Shown here: positions 1 through 8,265 of the stretch, one piece after another
How the letters are laid out: every line of letters begins with the position of its first letter
Position numbering within the stretch: the first letter of the stretch is position 1
Origin: Flavobacterium sp.
Lineage (GTDB): Bacteria > Bacteroidota > Bacteroidia > Flavobacteriales > Flavobacteriaceae
Assembly: GCA_015665265.1 (NCBI GenBank)
Contig: JADFAM010000071.1
Span: forward strand, 1-42,638
Length of the DNA: 42,638 nt
Reading direction: 5' to 3'
Notes under the pieces: generated by a model
Told to the model about the DNA's origin: nothing
The model's input: the letters and a program-made list of their open reading frames with translations, nothing else
Databases searched by the model: none
Made by a program: the position numbers and the translations under genes

Positions 1-63
1 AACAAGTATTAACTCGCTATTTTTTAAGTAGGCAAAAAATGATGTAATTTTCACCCTTTCTGT

Positions 64-93
64 TTGGATATATAAAAAACTGACTTATATTTG
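64..93 (+). promoter_or_regulatory. Bacteroidota-type promoter for tRNA-Asp
   Basis: A TTG at 64-66 and TATATTTG at 86-93 are separated by 19 nt, an exact match to the Bacteroidota housekeeping promoter (TTG, N19-22, TAnnTTTG). Transcription would start near position 100, about ten bases before the mature tRNA 5' end. Sequence match only; no start site data. Confidence 0.75.
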
Positions 94-110
94 CAACCGC
101 TTTAAGCAAC

Positions 111-184
111 GGTTTGGTAGTTCAGCTGGTTAGAATGCCTGCCTGTCACGCAGGAGGTCGCGGGTTCGAGTCCCGTCCAGACCG
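111..184 (+). tRNA. tRNA-Asp (anticodon GTC)
   Basis: The 74-nt cloverleaf is readable directly. The acceptor stem pairs 111-117 with 177-183 (one G-T pair), the discriminator is G184, the anticodon stem is 138-142/150-154 and the anticodon GTC lies at 145-147. The T arm contains GGTTCGAGTCC. The 3' CCA is not encoded (genome reads CAA after the discriminator). It has its own promoter and is followed directly by an intrinsic terminator, so it is a monocistronic tRNA gene. Confidence 0.97.
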
Positions 185-185
185 C

Positions 186-213
186 AAAAGCATCTCTTTT
201 GAGATGCTTTTTT
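186..213 (+). terminator. Intrinsic terminator after tRNA-Asp
   Basis: AAAAGCATCTC (186-196), a TTTT loop (197-200) and the matching GAGATGCTTTT (201-211) form a strong hairpin that runs into a T tract. It lies 2 nt after the tRNA discriminator base. Confidence 0.9.
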
Positions 214-229
214 TATTTTTATATCTTTA
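199..229 (+). promoter_or_regulatory. Possible promoter for the gluconate operon
   Basis: TTG at 199-201 and TATCTTTA at 222-229 are 20 nt apart. The second box differs from TAnnTTTG only in its last base. The promoter would overlap the downstream arm of the tRNA terminator and place the start about 15 nt upstream of the ATG at 244. Tentative. Confidence 0.35.
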
Positions 230-243
230 GCAAAAAAACAGGC

Positions 244-2115
244 ATGATTATCATTATGGGAGTTAGTGGTTCGGGAAAAACAAGTCTCGGTAAACAGCTT
301 TCTATACGAATGTCAAAACCCTTTTATGACGCTGATGATTTTCATACGTTAGCCAATAAAAATAAAATGAAATCTGGGCACGCGTTAACAGATTCAGACA
401 GGGTTCCATGGCTCTTAGACTTAGCAACTAAGATTAAAGAATGGACGTTAAGCGGCGGAAGTATTTTGGCCTGTTCTGCTTTAAAAGAAGAATATAGAAC
501 GATCCTTTCTAAATTTAATAATAACATTACCTGGGTTGTTCTTAATGGATCTTTTGATTTACTTCTACCTCGCCTGATAAAAAGAAAAAATCATTTTTTT
601 AACCCTGAATTATTACAGTCTCAACTAGAGACTTTAGAACTTCCTACTTATTGTATTCATATAGATTGTAACAAACCCATTAAGCAAATGGTTCAAGAAG
701 TTATAGATAATATCCCAGTTACAACTCCTGCAACAATTGGAGTAATTGGCATGGGAGTGATGGGGCAAGGTATTGCTCTTAATAGTGCGGAGTGTGGTTT
801 TAAAACAGCCGTTTATAATCGTTTTGTGAAAGGTGAAGAGCAGGTTGTTTTTGATTTTATTTCTACAAACTCTCAGTTTAAAAATCTACAAGGTTTTACG
901 AATATTTCATCATTTATAAATGCATTAGAACGTCCTAGAAAAGTTTGGTTAATGATTAAAAGTGGTTCTGCTGTAGATAATTTACTTGATGAAATTGCAC
1001 CCTTACTTAGTGAGGAGGATATCATTATAGATGGAGGAAATTCTTATTTTAAAGATACTCGAAGAAGAGCATTAGAACTTCAAAAAAGAAACATACACTT
1101 TGTTGGGTGTGGAGTTTCTGGAGGTGAAGTAGGCGCAAGAAATGGAGCATCGCTTATGTTTGGAGGTAGTAAAGAATCCTATAAAAATCTCAGCCCTTTT
1201 TTGAAAAATATTTCAGCAAAAGATTCCAAAGGAAAACCTTGTGTAGCCTATATGGGTGCTGATGGTGCAGGACACTTAGTAAAAATCGTTCATAATGGGA
1301 TAGAATACGCTGAAATGCAATTATTAGCAGAAACCTATGCTGTGCTAGCTCATCAGATGAGTTATGTCGAGATTTCATCAATTTTTGAAGAGTGGAATTG
1401 TGGATCTGAAGCGAGTTATTTACTAGAAATAACATCAAAAATTTTGCAACAAAAAGAGGGTGATACCTATGTTTTAGATCTAATTTTAGATTCAGCAGGA
1501 AGTAAAGGCACAGGATTATGGTCTACTAAGGTTGCCCTAGATCTAGGCGAGGCAAATACCATGATGTCTTCAGCTGTCTTTGCTCGTTATCTATCTGGTC
1601 TAAAAAAACAACGAATGGTATTATCTGATAGAAAACCTACACCTCTTCATACAGCTTCTTTTGATATTGAGAAATTAAAAGAAGCATATGGTTTTTCTAG
1701 AATGATTAATCACATCCAAGGTTTTAATCTCATTGAAGCTGCTTCTAAAAAATATAATTGGGATTATAATCCATCAGAAATAGCAAGAGTTTGGACAGAG
1801 GGTTGCATTATTCGATCTAGTTTAATGGAAAATTTAAGTGAATTATTATTAAGTGAAAAATCGTTACTCAAAAATGAAAAAATTTTACACGATCTCTCTA
1901 AGTACGAACCAAATATTGCACAACTAATTCATCATACAATAGATCAAAAAATTGCTTTAGATTGTTTTTCTTCAGCGTATAATTTTTGGCTAGCTATTTG
2001 CTCAGAACGTCTGCCTGCAAATCTTATTCAAGCACAACGCGATTTTTTTGGTGCTCATACCTACCAAAGAGTAGATAGCCCTTTAAACGAATTTTTTCAT
2101 ACTAAATGGGATTAA
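244..2115 (+). CDS. Fused gluconokinase / 6-phosphogluconate dehydrogenase
   Basis: A single reading frame joins two consecutive enzymes of gluconate catabolism. Residues 1 to about 160 are a full GntK-type gluconokinase (ATP + gluconate to 6-phosphogluconate): P-loop GVSGSGKT near the start, a DRVPWL motif, ACSALK and KNHFF. Residues from about 164 to 623 are a complete decarboxylating 6-phosphogluconate dehydrogenase (to ribulose-5-phosphate): GVIGMGVMG nucleotide site, IIDGGNS, GVSGGEVGARNGAS, catalytic Lys/Asn/Glu in VKIVHNGIEYAEMQ, and the C-terminal QRDFFGAHTY that closes the partner active site. The start is ATG 244; the longer frame from TTG 199 would begin inside the tRNA terminator. 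One oddity is that the usual KGTGKWT reads KGTGLWS (Leu425, codon 1516-1518), replacing a lysine that contacts substrate in characterised enzymes. The permease gene follows after 1 nt. Domain calls are firm; that both halves are active is inferred. Confidence 0.93.
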   Translation: MIIIMGVSGSGKTSLGKQLSIRMSKPFYDADDFHTLANKNKMKSGHALTDSDRVPWLLDLATKIKEWTLSGGSILACSALKEEYRTILSKFNNNITWVVLNGSFDLLLPRLIKRKNHFFNPELLQSQLETLELPTYCIHIDCNKPIKQMVQEVIDNIPVTTPATIGVIGMGVMGQGIALNSAECGFKTAVYNRFVKGEEQVVFDFISTNSQFKNLQGFTNISSFINALERPRKVWLMIKSGSAVDNLLDEIAPLLSEEDIIIDGGNSYFKDTRRRALELQKRNIHFVGCGVSGGEVGARNGASLMFGGSKESYKNLSPFLKNISAKDSKGKPCVAYMGADGAGHLVKIVHNGIEYAEMQLLAETYAVLAHQMSYVEISSIFEEWNCGSEASYLLEITSKILQQKEGDTYVLDLILDSAGSKGTGLWSTKVALDLGEANTMMSSAVFARYLSGLKKQRMVLSDRKPTPLHTASFDIEKLKEAYGFSRMINHIQGFNLIEAASKKYNWDYNPSEIARVWTEGCIIRSSLMENLSELLLSEKSLLKNEKILHDLSKYEPNIAQLIHHTIDQKIALDCFSSAYNFWLAICSERLPANLIQAQRDFFGAHTYQRVDSPLNEFFHTKWD

Positions 2116-2116
2116 T

Positions 2117-3457
2117 ATGATAGACTATCATCTTCTTTTGTCAGTTTTAATTGGAGTTTCCATTTTAATTATTTTGATTTTAAAGTTTAAGATTCAGCCT
2201 TTTCTTGGACTTTTGATTTCAAGTATTTTAGTTGGAATTCTTGCAGGAGTAGCACCTCTTGAAATTATGAATACAGTGAAAGAAGGAATGGGTTCTACAT
2301 TAGGCTTTGTGGCTGTTGTTGTGGGGCTTGGAGCCATGTTTGGTGCCATTTTAGAGCATTCTGGTGGTGCAGAAGCGTTGGCTCAATATCTACTAAAGGC
2401 TTTTGGTGAAAAAAATGCTTCATGGGCATTAATGATTACTGGCTTTTTTATTGCCATACCCGTATTTTTTGATGTGGCTTTTATAATTTTAATTCCTCTG
2501 GTTTATTCTTTACAAAGAAAGACTAAGAAGTCTTTGCTTTTGTACGCTATCCCTTTACTAGCAGGATTAGCGATAACACATGCTTTTATTCCTCCAACTC
2601 CAGGCCCTGTTGCAGTGGCAGATATTTTACATGCAGATTTGGGTTGGGTTATTTTAGTAGGTTTTATTGTAGGTATTCCAACAGCAATAGTAAGTGGGCC
2701 TATTTTTGGAAAGTTTATTGCTTCTAAAATTTTTATAGCTGCACCCAAAAAAATAGATAAAGAGGTGGTTGATAATTTTCCTCCAATTCGTTTAATTCTT
2801 TCAATTATAGCAACCCCAATCCTATTAATTGTCTTGAATACTCTAGTAACTAGTCCAATAAGCAGTGATCTAAACTTGTCTGAAAATACAATATCATGGT
2901 TACAAATGATAGGACATCCTTTTTCTGCATTAATTATTGCAAATTTAATGGCTTGGTATCTTTTAGGGATTAGACGAGGGATTTCAAAAGCTATTTTATC
3001 AAAAATTACTTCTGCATCTTTGGCTCCCGCAGGAATTATTATACTATTAACAGGAGCAGGTGGTGTGTTTAAGCAAATGTTGATTACCACTGGAACTGGC
3101 GAGATGTTAGCCAATTATTTTTCAAGTATTGGGTTAAGTGTATTGTTTTTTTCTTTTTTAGCAGCGGTTTGTGTTAGAATTTTACAAGGATCCTCAACAG
3201 TAGCAATGATTACTGCTGCTGGAATAACATCATCTCTTATTACAGTTCCTTTAGGAGAATTTCATACTGCTTTAATTGTTATTTCAATTGCTGCTGGGGC
3301 CTCCATCTTGTCTCATGTAAATGATAGTGGGTTTTGGTTGGTAAGTAATTATTTGGGACTTTCAGAAAAAGATACTTTTAGAAGCTGGTCTATGATGACT
3401 TTGATACTTGCCTTATGTGGTTTCACAACAGTTCTTTTACTTTCATTGTTAGTTTAG
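2117..3457 (+). CDS. gntP: GntP-family gluconate:H+ symporter
   Basis: This 446-residue polytopic inner-membrane protein belongs to the GntP/GntT family. It has roughly a dozen hydrophobic segments and the family-typical IPPTPGPVAVADIL stretch near residue 160, GIIILLTGAGGVFKQ near 310, and LQGSSTVAMITAAGI and SHVNDSGFW in the C-terminal half. Its ATG starts 1 nt after the stop of the kinase/dehydrogenase fusion, so the two are almost certainly cotranscribed and translationally coupled. That pairing makes gluconate the likely substrate: the permease imports it and the fusion protein converts it to ribulose-5-phosphate. The exact sugar acid cannot be read from sequence. No local transcriptional regulator is seen. 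Confidence 0.9.
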   Translation: MIDYHLLLSVLIGVSILIILILKFKIQPFLGLLISSILVGILAGVAPLEIMNTVKEGMGSTLGFVAVVVGLGAMFGAILEHSGGAEALAQYLLKAFGEKNASWALMITGFFIAIPVFFDVAFIILIPLVYSLQRKTKKSLLLYAIPLLAGLAITHAFIPPTPGPVAVADILHADLGWVILVGFIVGIPTAIVSGPIFGKFIASKIFIAAPKKIDKEVVDNFPPIRLILSIIATPILLIVLNTLVTSPISSDLNLSENTISWLQMIGHPFSALIIANLMAWYLLGIRRGISKAILSKITSASLAPAGIIILLTGAGGVFKQMLITTGTGEMLANYFSSIGLSVLFFSFLAAVCVRILQGSSTVAMITAAGITSSLITVPLGEFHTALIVISIAAGASILSHVNDSGFWLVSNYLGLSEKDTFRSWSMMTLILALCGFTTVLLLSLLV

Positions 3458-3467
3458 TAATATACTT

Positions 3468-3917
3468 TTATCTACTCAGTTTAAATCGTATTTTTCGAAC
3501 ACCATGGTCTGTGTCCCATTGTTTCACTTCCTTGAAATGAAAGCTTGTGTACAATTTTGATGCAGGTATATTTTCAAGACCAGTTTCAACAGTAAAAACT
3601 TTAGAGGAAAAGTTTTGTAAGATATGTTGCATAAGTTGTCTCCCTATGCCTTGTCTAAAAAAATGAGGAGATACCACTAAACTATTAATATGCGTAGTTT
3701 TTTCTTTTGGACTAACTTCTATAATTCCAACGATTTTATCTTTGATATGGTATCCAAAAAAAGTAGTAGTACTTTCTATATAACTTTGAAGAGGTCTTTG
3801 TAAAGGTGGAAAATTGATAGCATTCAGTAATTTAGCTTCAATTGAATATGATTCTTGAAAAACAATATGCATTTTTGTAGCAATCGCTAGGTTAGTATGG
3901 TCTAGTTTTTTAATCAT
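3468..3917 (-). CDS. GNAT-family N-acetyltransferase
   Basis: The 149-residue soluble protein has the GNAT fold signature. Beta4 and the acetyl-CoA pyrophosphate loop appear as NSLVVSPHFFRQGIGRQLM around residues 79-97 (the R-Q-G-I-G-R loop is motif A), and a later ENIPASKLYTSFHF segment around 125-138 matches motif B, where the acetyl-CoA tail packs. The acceptor cannot be predicted. It is convergent with the gluconate permease gene (10 nt between stops, no clear hairpin). No strong promoter box was found upstream of its ATG. Confidence 0.85.
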   Translation of the reverse strand: MIKKLDHTNLAIATKMHIVFQESYSIEAKLLNAINFPPLQRPLQSYIESTTTFFGYHIKDKIVGIIEVSPKEKTTHINSLVVSPHFFRQGIGRQLMQHILQNFSSKVFTVETGLENIPASKLYTSFHFKEVKQWDTDHGVRKIRFKLSR

Positions 3918-4032
3918 TTATTTACATGGATGTAGTAAACGAATATAGGGAATCTGATTAATAAAGGATTGTCTGAATAAGACTATTATTTGGGTATTTA
4001 TATGAAATAAAAAAATAGTTAGTATTTCAGGC

Positions 4033-4056
4033 AACCTTTTGCATAACTTTTGCGTC
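4033..4056 (+). promoter_or_regulatory. ECF-sigma-type promoter upstream of the sigma gene
   Basis: GCAACC (core AAC at 4033-4035) and CGTC at 4053-4056 are separated by 17 nt. ECF sigma factors typically recognise an AAC-containing -35 and a CGTC-like -10 at 16-17 nt spacing. No good TAnnTTTG box lies here. It suggests the operon is driven by its own or a related ECF factor. Sequence inference only. Confidence 0.5.
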
Positions 4057-4087
4057 TATATAAATAGAAGATATAAAGAACTCACTA

Positions 4088-4651
4088 TTGAAAGTTTTAA
4101 AATTGTATAAGAATGAATTAGAGCTTATCGAGAAAGCCTCCAAAAATCATCGAGATGCCCAACACCAACTCTACAAGAAACATGCCCCCAAGATGCTAAG
4201 TATTTGCAGGTTTTATATAAGAGACCTTCAACAAGCGGAAGAGGTTCTATTAAATGGTTTTTTCAAAATCTTTAAACAGTTAGATACTTTTAAAAACGAG
4301 GGAAGTTTTGAAGGTTGGATGCGAAAGATTATAGTAAGAGAATCTATTTCTTATTTGAGAAAAAAAAAGCAGCTAGAATTTTCAGCAGAAGATATGGAAT
4401 TATATGAAAAACCAATCCTACATGATAGTACAGCATTAGATATTGAAGAAGTTCAACTCCTTATAGACAAGCTTCCCCAAGGGTATCGGGTAGTCTTTAT
4501 CATGTTTGCTATTGAAGGCTATAAACATAGCGAAATTTCAACACTACTTAAGATTTCAGAAAGTACTTCAAAATCACAATTACATAAAGCTAGAAAGCTT
4601 TTACAACAACAGATAAAACAATTAAATACGACAAGCTATGGCATCAACTAA
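4088..4651 (+). CDS. ECF-family RNA polymerase sigma factor
   Basis: The 187-residue protein has sigma region 2 at about residues 20-95 (YKKHAPKMLSICRFYI, then a GSFEGWMRKIIVRESISYLR segment) and region 4 at about 120-180 (LPQGYRVVFIMFAIEGYKHSEI, then a helix-turn-helix with SESTSKSQLHKARKLL). No membrane segment or extension is present. The start is probably TTG at 4088: the next in-frame Met is about 35 codons in and would remove the start of region 2. The downstream anti-sigma-like gene overlaps it by 14 nt, so translation is probably coupled. The upstream AAC-N17-CGTC site points to autoregulation. The inducing signal is unknown. Confidence 0.9.
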   Translation: MKVLKLYKNELELIEKASKNHRDAQHQLYKKHAPKMLSICRFYIRDLQQAEEVLLNGFFKIFKQLDTFKNEGSFEGWMRKIIVRESISYLRKKKQLEFSAEDMELYEKPILHDSTALDIEEVQLLIDKLPQGYRVVFIMFAIEGYKHSEISTLLKISESTSKSQLHKARKLLQQQIKQLNTTSYGIN

Positions 4652-5378
4652 ATTTGAAGAACAGGTTAAAAAAACCTTAGAGCAACGGAAAATTACACCA
4701 AGCTTAGATTCATGGGATACCCTAGCTAAAGAGTTAGATAACCATGAAAAAAAGAATAATAAAACACCTACTTGGTGGAAAGCGATTGCAGCAATTTTTA
4801 TTGGAGTACTATTCTCTTTGACATTGTTTTTCAACACCAATGATCAGCATTTAGAACCGGTATTAGTTGATGCAAAGGAACAACCAGTGTTAAAAGTAGA
4901 CGAATCCATCATAAAAGAAAAGATTGAGAAACAGATTTTAATAGCCAATGAAAAACCAGTAAATAATGCGTTGAAATCTATACAGAAATCAACTTCTAGA
5001 ACAGCTATTGAAGAACCTATTTCTACAAATAACACCTATTTAAATACAAAAGTAGCAGAAAATGTTAGGGTAAAAAATTTAGGAATAAACCTAAGAAAAA
5101 ATATTGAAGAAATATCTGAAGAAGTAGCCCTCGTGAAAAAACCTGTGGTAAACAAGGTGTCAGACATAGATAATGAGGTAATACAACTTCTTGAAGCCGC
5201 AAAAAAATCTATTGCAATACAGCAAAAAAATGATAAAACAAGCAAAACCATAGATGCTGATGCTTTGCTGTGGTCTGTTGAAAATAATATAGATCTTTCA
5301 TTAAAAGACAAGATTTTATTAGCTGTTAAGACTGGATACAAGACCTTAACAGTAACCTATAAAAAAAGAAACAATTAA
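4638..5378 (+). CDS. Single-pass membrane protein, probable anti-sigma partner
   Basis: The 246-residue protein has a charged N-terminal cytoplasmic region (about 1-45, containing SLDSWDTLAKEL), one transmembrane helix at about 47-65 (WWKAIAAIFIGVLFSLTLFF), and a long, lysine-rich, low-complexity periplasmic part to the C-terminus. That is the layout of flavobacterial anti-sigma proteins encoded next to ECF genes. The 14-nt overlap with the sigma gene supports a direct partnership. I see no zinc-binding HxxxCxxC motif of the ZAS class, so function rests on position and topology. The next gene starts 6 nt downstream. Confidence 0.6.
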   Translation: MASTKFEEQVKKTLEQRKITPSLDSWDTLAKELDNHEKKNNKTPTWWKAIAAIFIGVLFSLTLFFNTNDQHLEPVLVDAKEQPVLKVDESIIKEKIEKQILIANEKPVNNALKSIQKSTSRTAIEEPISTNNTYLNTKVAENVRVKNLGINLRKNIEEISEEVALVKKPVVNKVSDIDNEVIQLLEAAKKSIAIQQKNDKTSKTIDADALLWSVENNIDLSLKDKILLAVKTGYKTLTVTYKKRNN

Positions 5379-5384
5379 AAAAAT

Positions 5385-6509
5385 ATGAATAAATTAACAA
5401 ACACACCTATGAAAATAATTATTACATCCCTGTCAATTATAGTTTTATCGCTAGCTTTTACAACTATGCAAGCTCAAGAAAAACCGTTAGATTCTATAAA
5501 AAATCCCTACAAAGAGTTAGAGATGAAAAAATTAATTGAAAGCAAAGAAACAGTTAAAATAAGAGAAAAAGCGTTTTTAAAAGAAGATATTTTAGCAATT
5601 AATGCAAGATTAAAAAAAGGAGAAATAACAGAAGAAGAAGCAATTAATTTAAAAACGAAAGCCGCTCAAAAAAGGGCTTTAAATATAGAAAATCATCTAG
5701 CAATTATAGACAATGAAATTGCTTTATTAAAAAGAAGTGATAAACTTTATCAATTGGATATAAGAGATGAAGGAAATCGAACAGTGCTAAGAATTGGTTC
5801 AGGAACCTCAACGGGAGATGATGTAATATTTATTGGAAAAGAGTCTTATGATAAACCCAAAAAATATGACAAAAGAACCTATAAAGATCTTGTTTTTGCT
5901 TTTGGTTTTAATAATGCAATAATAGAAGGGCAATCCTTAGAAAATTCACCTTATCGTATTGGAGGTTCTGGTTTCCTAGAGCTTGGGCATGATTGGAAAA
6001 CTAGAATCTTTGATACTTCTAATTTTTGGAGATTTAAATATGGTTTTTCATTTCAATGGAATAAGTTTAACATCAAGAACAATAACTATCTAGTAAATAC
6101 AAATGGGAGTACCTTATTACAAGAATTTCCATCACAATTAGATAAAGCAAAATTTAGAACAACTAATTTGGTTTTTCCTTTTCATATAGAATTTGGACCA
6201 TCTAAAAAAATTGAAAAGAAAGATTACTTTCGATATGATACAAGGAAAAAATTAAAAATAGGTTTGGGTGGCTACGCTGGTGTAAATATTGGAAGCTTAC
6301 AAAAATTAAAATACAAAGTAGATGGTGATAGAATAAAAGACAAACAAAAAGGAGTATTTGATGTAAATAATTTTGTGTATGGTCTAAGTAGTTATGTAGG
6401 TATTGGCTCTAGCGCTTTATATATAAAGTATGATTTGTCTCCAGTTTTTAAGAATCAATCAAAAAAACAAAATAACATTTCTCTAGGTTTGAGAATAGAT
6501 TTAGATTAA
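5385..6509 (+). CDS. Exported outer-membrane beta-barrel-like protein with coiled-coil N-terminus
   Basis: The 374-residue protein starts with a Sec signal peptide whose likely cleavage follows MQA, before QEKPLDS. An alternative ATG at 5409 would give a more compact signal. A very Lys/Glu-rich, helix-prone segment (about residues 40-115) probably forms a coiled coil. The remainder, from about residue 125, is rich in alternating hydrophobic/aromatic strands and ends in ISLGLRIDLD, as expected for an outer-membrane barrel. It is the third gene of the sigma/anti-sigma operon (6-nt gap), so it may be the envelope component monitored or produced by that system. No specific family recognised. Confidence 0.65.
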   Translation: MNKLTNTPMKIIITSLSIIVLSLAFTTMQAQEKPLDSIKNPYKELEMKKLIESKETVKIREKAFLKEDILAINARLKKGEITEEEAINLKTKAAQKRALNIENHLAIIDNEIALLKRSDKLYQLDIRDEGNRTVLRIGSGTSTGDDVIFIGKESYDKPKKYDKRTYKDLVFAFGFNNAIIEGQSLENSPYRIGGSGFLELGHDWKTRIFDTSNFWRFKYGFSFQWNKFNIKNNNYLVNTNGSTLLQEFPSQLDKAKFRTTNLVFPFHIEFGPSKKIEKKDYFRYDTRKKLKIGLGGYAGVNIGSLQKLKYKVDGDRIKDKQKGVFDVNNFVYGLSSYVGIGSSALYIKYDLSPVFKNQSKKQNNISLGLRIDLD

Positions 6510-6529
6510 TACCTAGTCTATATAGTATT

Positions 6530-6937
6530 CTAAAAAAAACGATAAGTACTCAACACAAACAACAAAGTCCAAATGATGGTTCTGATCCAATTCATTTGGA
6601 CTAATGTTTTTAGGAGATGAATTTGCGTATTTCCTTTAGAAATTTGCTGATGCATGGGTGCAAATTTTAATAAAGTAATGCCCCATAGCAAAACAACCAA
6701 TACAATGCTGATGAGTGTAAAGGTGTTTTGTGCAAGAAACACCTGATATATGACTATACCTAATTGTCCAAGCATAAGAGGAATCACAATAAGAGCAATT
6801 GCTTTGGTGTAGGTTTTATGCCAGGTAAACAGATTATTATCACTAAAAAAAAGAAAGCTAGGATAGACGATTAATTGCACCATCCAAATCAGAATACACA
6901 AACCAAAGTCTAGGAGTAAACGTGTAATTTCAATCAT
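6530..6937 (-). CDS. Conserved four-helix membrane protein, function unknown
   Basis: The 135-residue protein has four predicted transmembrane helices (about residues 5-25, 44-67, 75-93 and 115-133). A tryptophan/tyrosine-rich first helix includes WMVQLIVYPSF, and a short loop between helices 3 and 4 carries KFAPMHQQISKG. Small four-helix proteins of this kind occur in flavobacterial core genomes, but I cannot assign an activity. It is convergent with the sigma-operon barrel gene (20 nt between stops) and divergent from the FAD enzyme downstream. Confidence 0.7.
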   Translation of the reverse strand: MIEITRLLLDFGLCILIWMVQLIVYPSFLFFSDNNLFTWHKTYTKAIALIVIPLMLGQLGIVIYQVFLAQNTFTLISIVLVVLLWGITLLKFAPMHQQISKGNTQIHLLKTLVQMNWIRTIIWTLLFVLSTYRFF

Positions 6938-7012
6938 ATGAAGTCTATCAATTAATAATTATTTTAGAATTTAAAATAGTAATTTTACAAATAACTTTTT
7001 AATTGTAGACTG

Positions 7013-8254
7013 TTGGATAAAAAAGATTTTAAAATTTACATTGTTGGAGCAGGAGTTAGTGGTTTGGTAGCTGCGCAGGTATTGGAAAACCAAGGCTATC
7101 AACCGGTTATTCTTGAAGCATCAGACAGAGCAGGAGGGAGAGTGAAAACAGATATCAAAAAAGGGTTTCAATTAGATCATGGATTTCAAGTGTTACTATC
7201 TTCGTATCCGGCAGCTCAAAAATATTTAGATTTTAAAGCGCTTAAACTTCAAGAATTAAAACCTGGTGCTGTTATTTTTAACAATGGGAAACAACAAATT
7301 ATTGGAGATCCTTTAAGAGATATTTCTACACTTTTTTCAACACTCTTTTCAGGAATAGGAACTCTCTCAGATAAGTTTAAAATCTTCCAATTGAATTTGA
7401 AACTAAAAAACAAATCTATAGAGGCTATTTTTTCATCTGATGAAATAAGTACCAAAGTGTATTTGAAAGAGTTTGGGTTTTCATCTCAAATCATAACTCA
7501 GTTTTTCACTCCTTTTTTTACAGGAATATTTTTAGAAAATGAGCTAACAACCTCTAGTAGAATGTTTGAATTTGTGTTTAAAATGTTTGGAGAAGGATTG
7601 GCGGTTCTTCCTAAAGGAGGTATGGAAGAAATTTCAAAACAGTTAGTAGCCAACCTTAGTAACACAACTTTTCAATATAACACCCAAGTAAGTTCGGTGT
7701 CTAATGAGGAAATTATTTTGCATACAGGAGAAAAGTTGGTAAGTACTGCAACAATTATTGCTACAGATGCTAGTAAACTGGTAAGAGATGCACCATCAAA
7801 AAATCTTATCTGGAAATCTTGCCAAACCCTTTATTTTACAACAAACAAACGTGTAATAGAAAAACCTATGATTGGCTTAGTTTCTAAGAAAGATAGTCTT
7901 ATCAATAATATTTTTTATCATACCAGTGTTGCTACACACAGTAATAATACCGAAGAATTACTATCGGTAACGGTTGTGAAAGAACATCAGTTAACTGAAG
8001 AACAATTAATAGCTACTGTTACGAAGCAATTACAAGAAGAATGCACTATAGATCACCTTACTTTCTTGGCTGTATATCACATAAAAAAAGCTTTACCAGA
8101 TTTAAAAGATATAAAATATGAAGTTTCACCCTCAGAAACACAGCTGTCATCTGGTATTTTTTTAGCAGGCGATGTACAACTAAATGGCTCTTTAAATGCC
8201 GCCATGATTGCAGGAGAAAAAGCTGCATTACAAGTTATAGCATCCCTTAAATAA
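7013..8254 (+). CDS. FAD-dependent amine-oxidase/phytoene-desaturase-like oxidoreductase
   Basis: The 413-residue flavoenzyme begins with a dinucleotide-binding motif, IYIVGAGVSGLVAA, at about residues 8-21. This is followed by the Glu that binds FAD ribose and the RAGGRVKT segment typical of the amine oxidase / protoporphyrinogen oxidase / carotenoid desaturase superfamily. The C-terminal FAD motif is GIFLAGDVQLNGSLNAAMIAGEKAA near 382-406. The start appears to be TTG at 7013 (or CTG 7010): an in-frame stop lies at 6992 and no ATG precedes the FAD motif. Substrate is unknown. It stands alone, flanked by genes on the other strand. Confidence 0.82.
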   Translation: MDKKDFKIYIVGAGVSGLVAAQVLENQGYQPVILEASDRAGGRVKTDIKKGFQLDHGFQVLLSSYPAAQKYLDFKALKLQELKPGAVIFNNGKQQIIGDPLRDISTLFSTLFSGIGTLSDKFKIFQLNLKLKNKSIEAIFSSDEISTKVYLKEFGFSSQIITQFFTPFFTGIFLENELTTSSRMFEFVFKMFGEGLAVLPKGGMEEISKQLVANLSNTTFQYNTQVSSVSNEEIILHTGEKLVSTATIIATDASKLVRDAPSKNLIWKSCQTLYFTTNKRVIEKPMIGLVSKKDSLINNIFYHTSVATHSNNTEELLSVTVVKEHQLTEEQLIATVTKQLQEECTIDHLTFLAVYHIKKALPDLKDIKYEVSPSETQLSSGIFLAGDVQLNGSLNAAMIAGEKAALQVIASLK

Positions 8255-8265
8255 GAAAGTCTCTG

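Noticed and set aside
199..243. N-terminal extension of the gluconokinase/dehydrogenase fusion from TTG 199
   Set aside because: It starts inside the tRNA terminator hairpin and adds 15 residues before the conserved beta-strand and P-loop; ATG 244 fits the family.
2503..3114. Long minus-strand ORF of 203 codons
   Set aside because: Lies wholly antisense to the GntP permease gene; its composition mirrors the permease codons and it has no recognisable domain.
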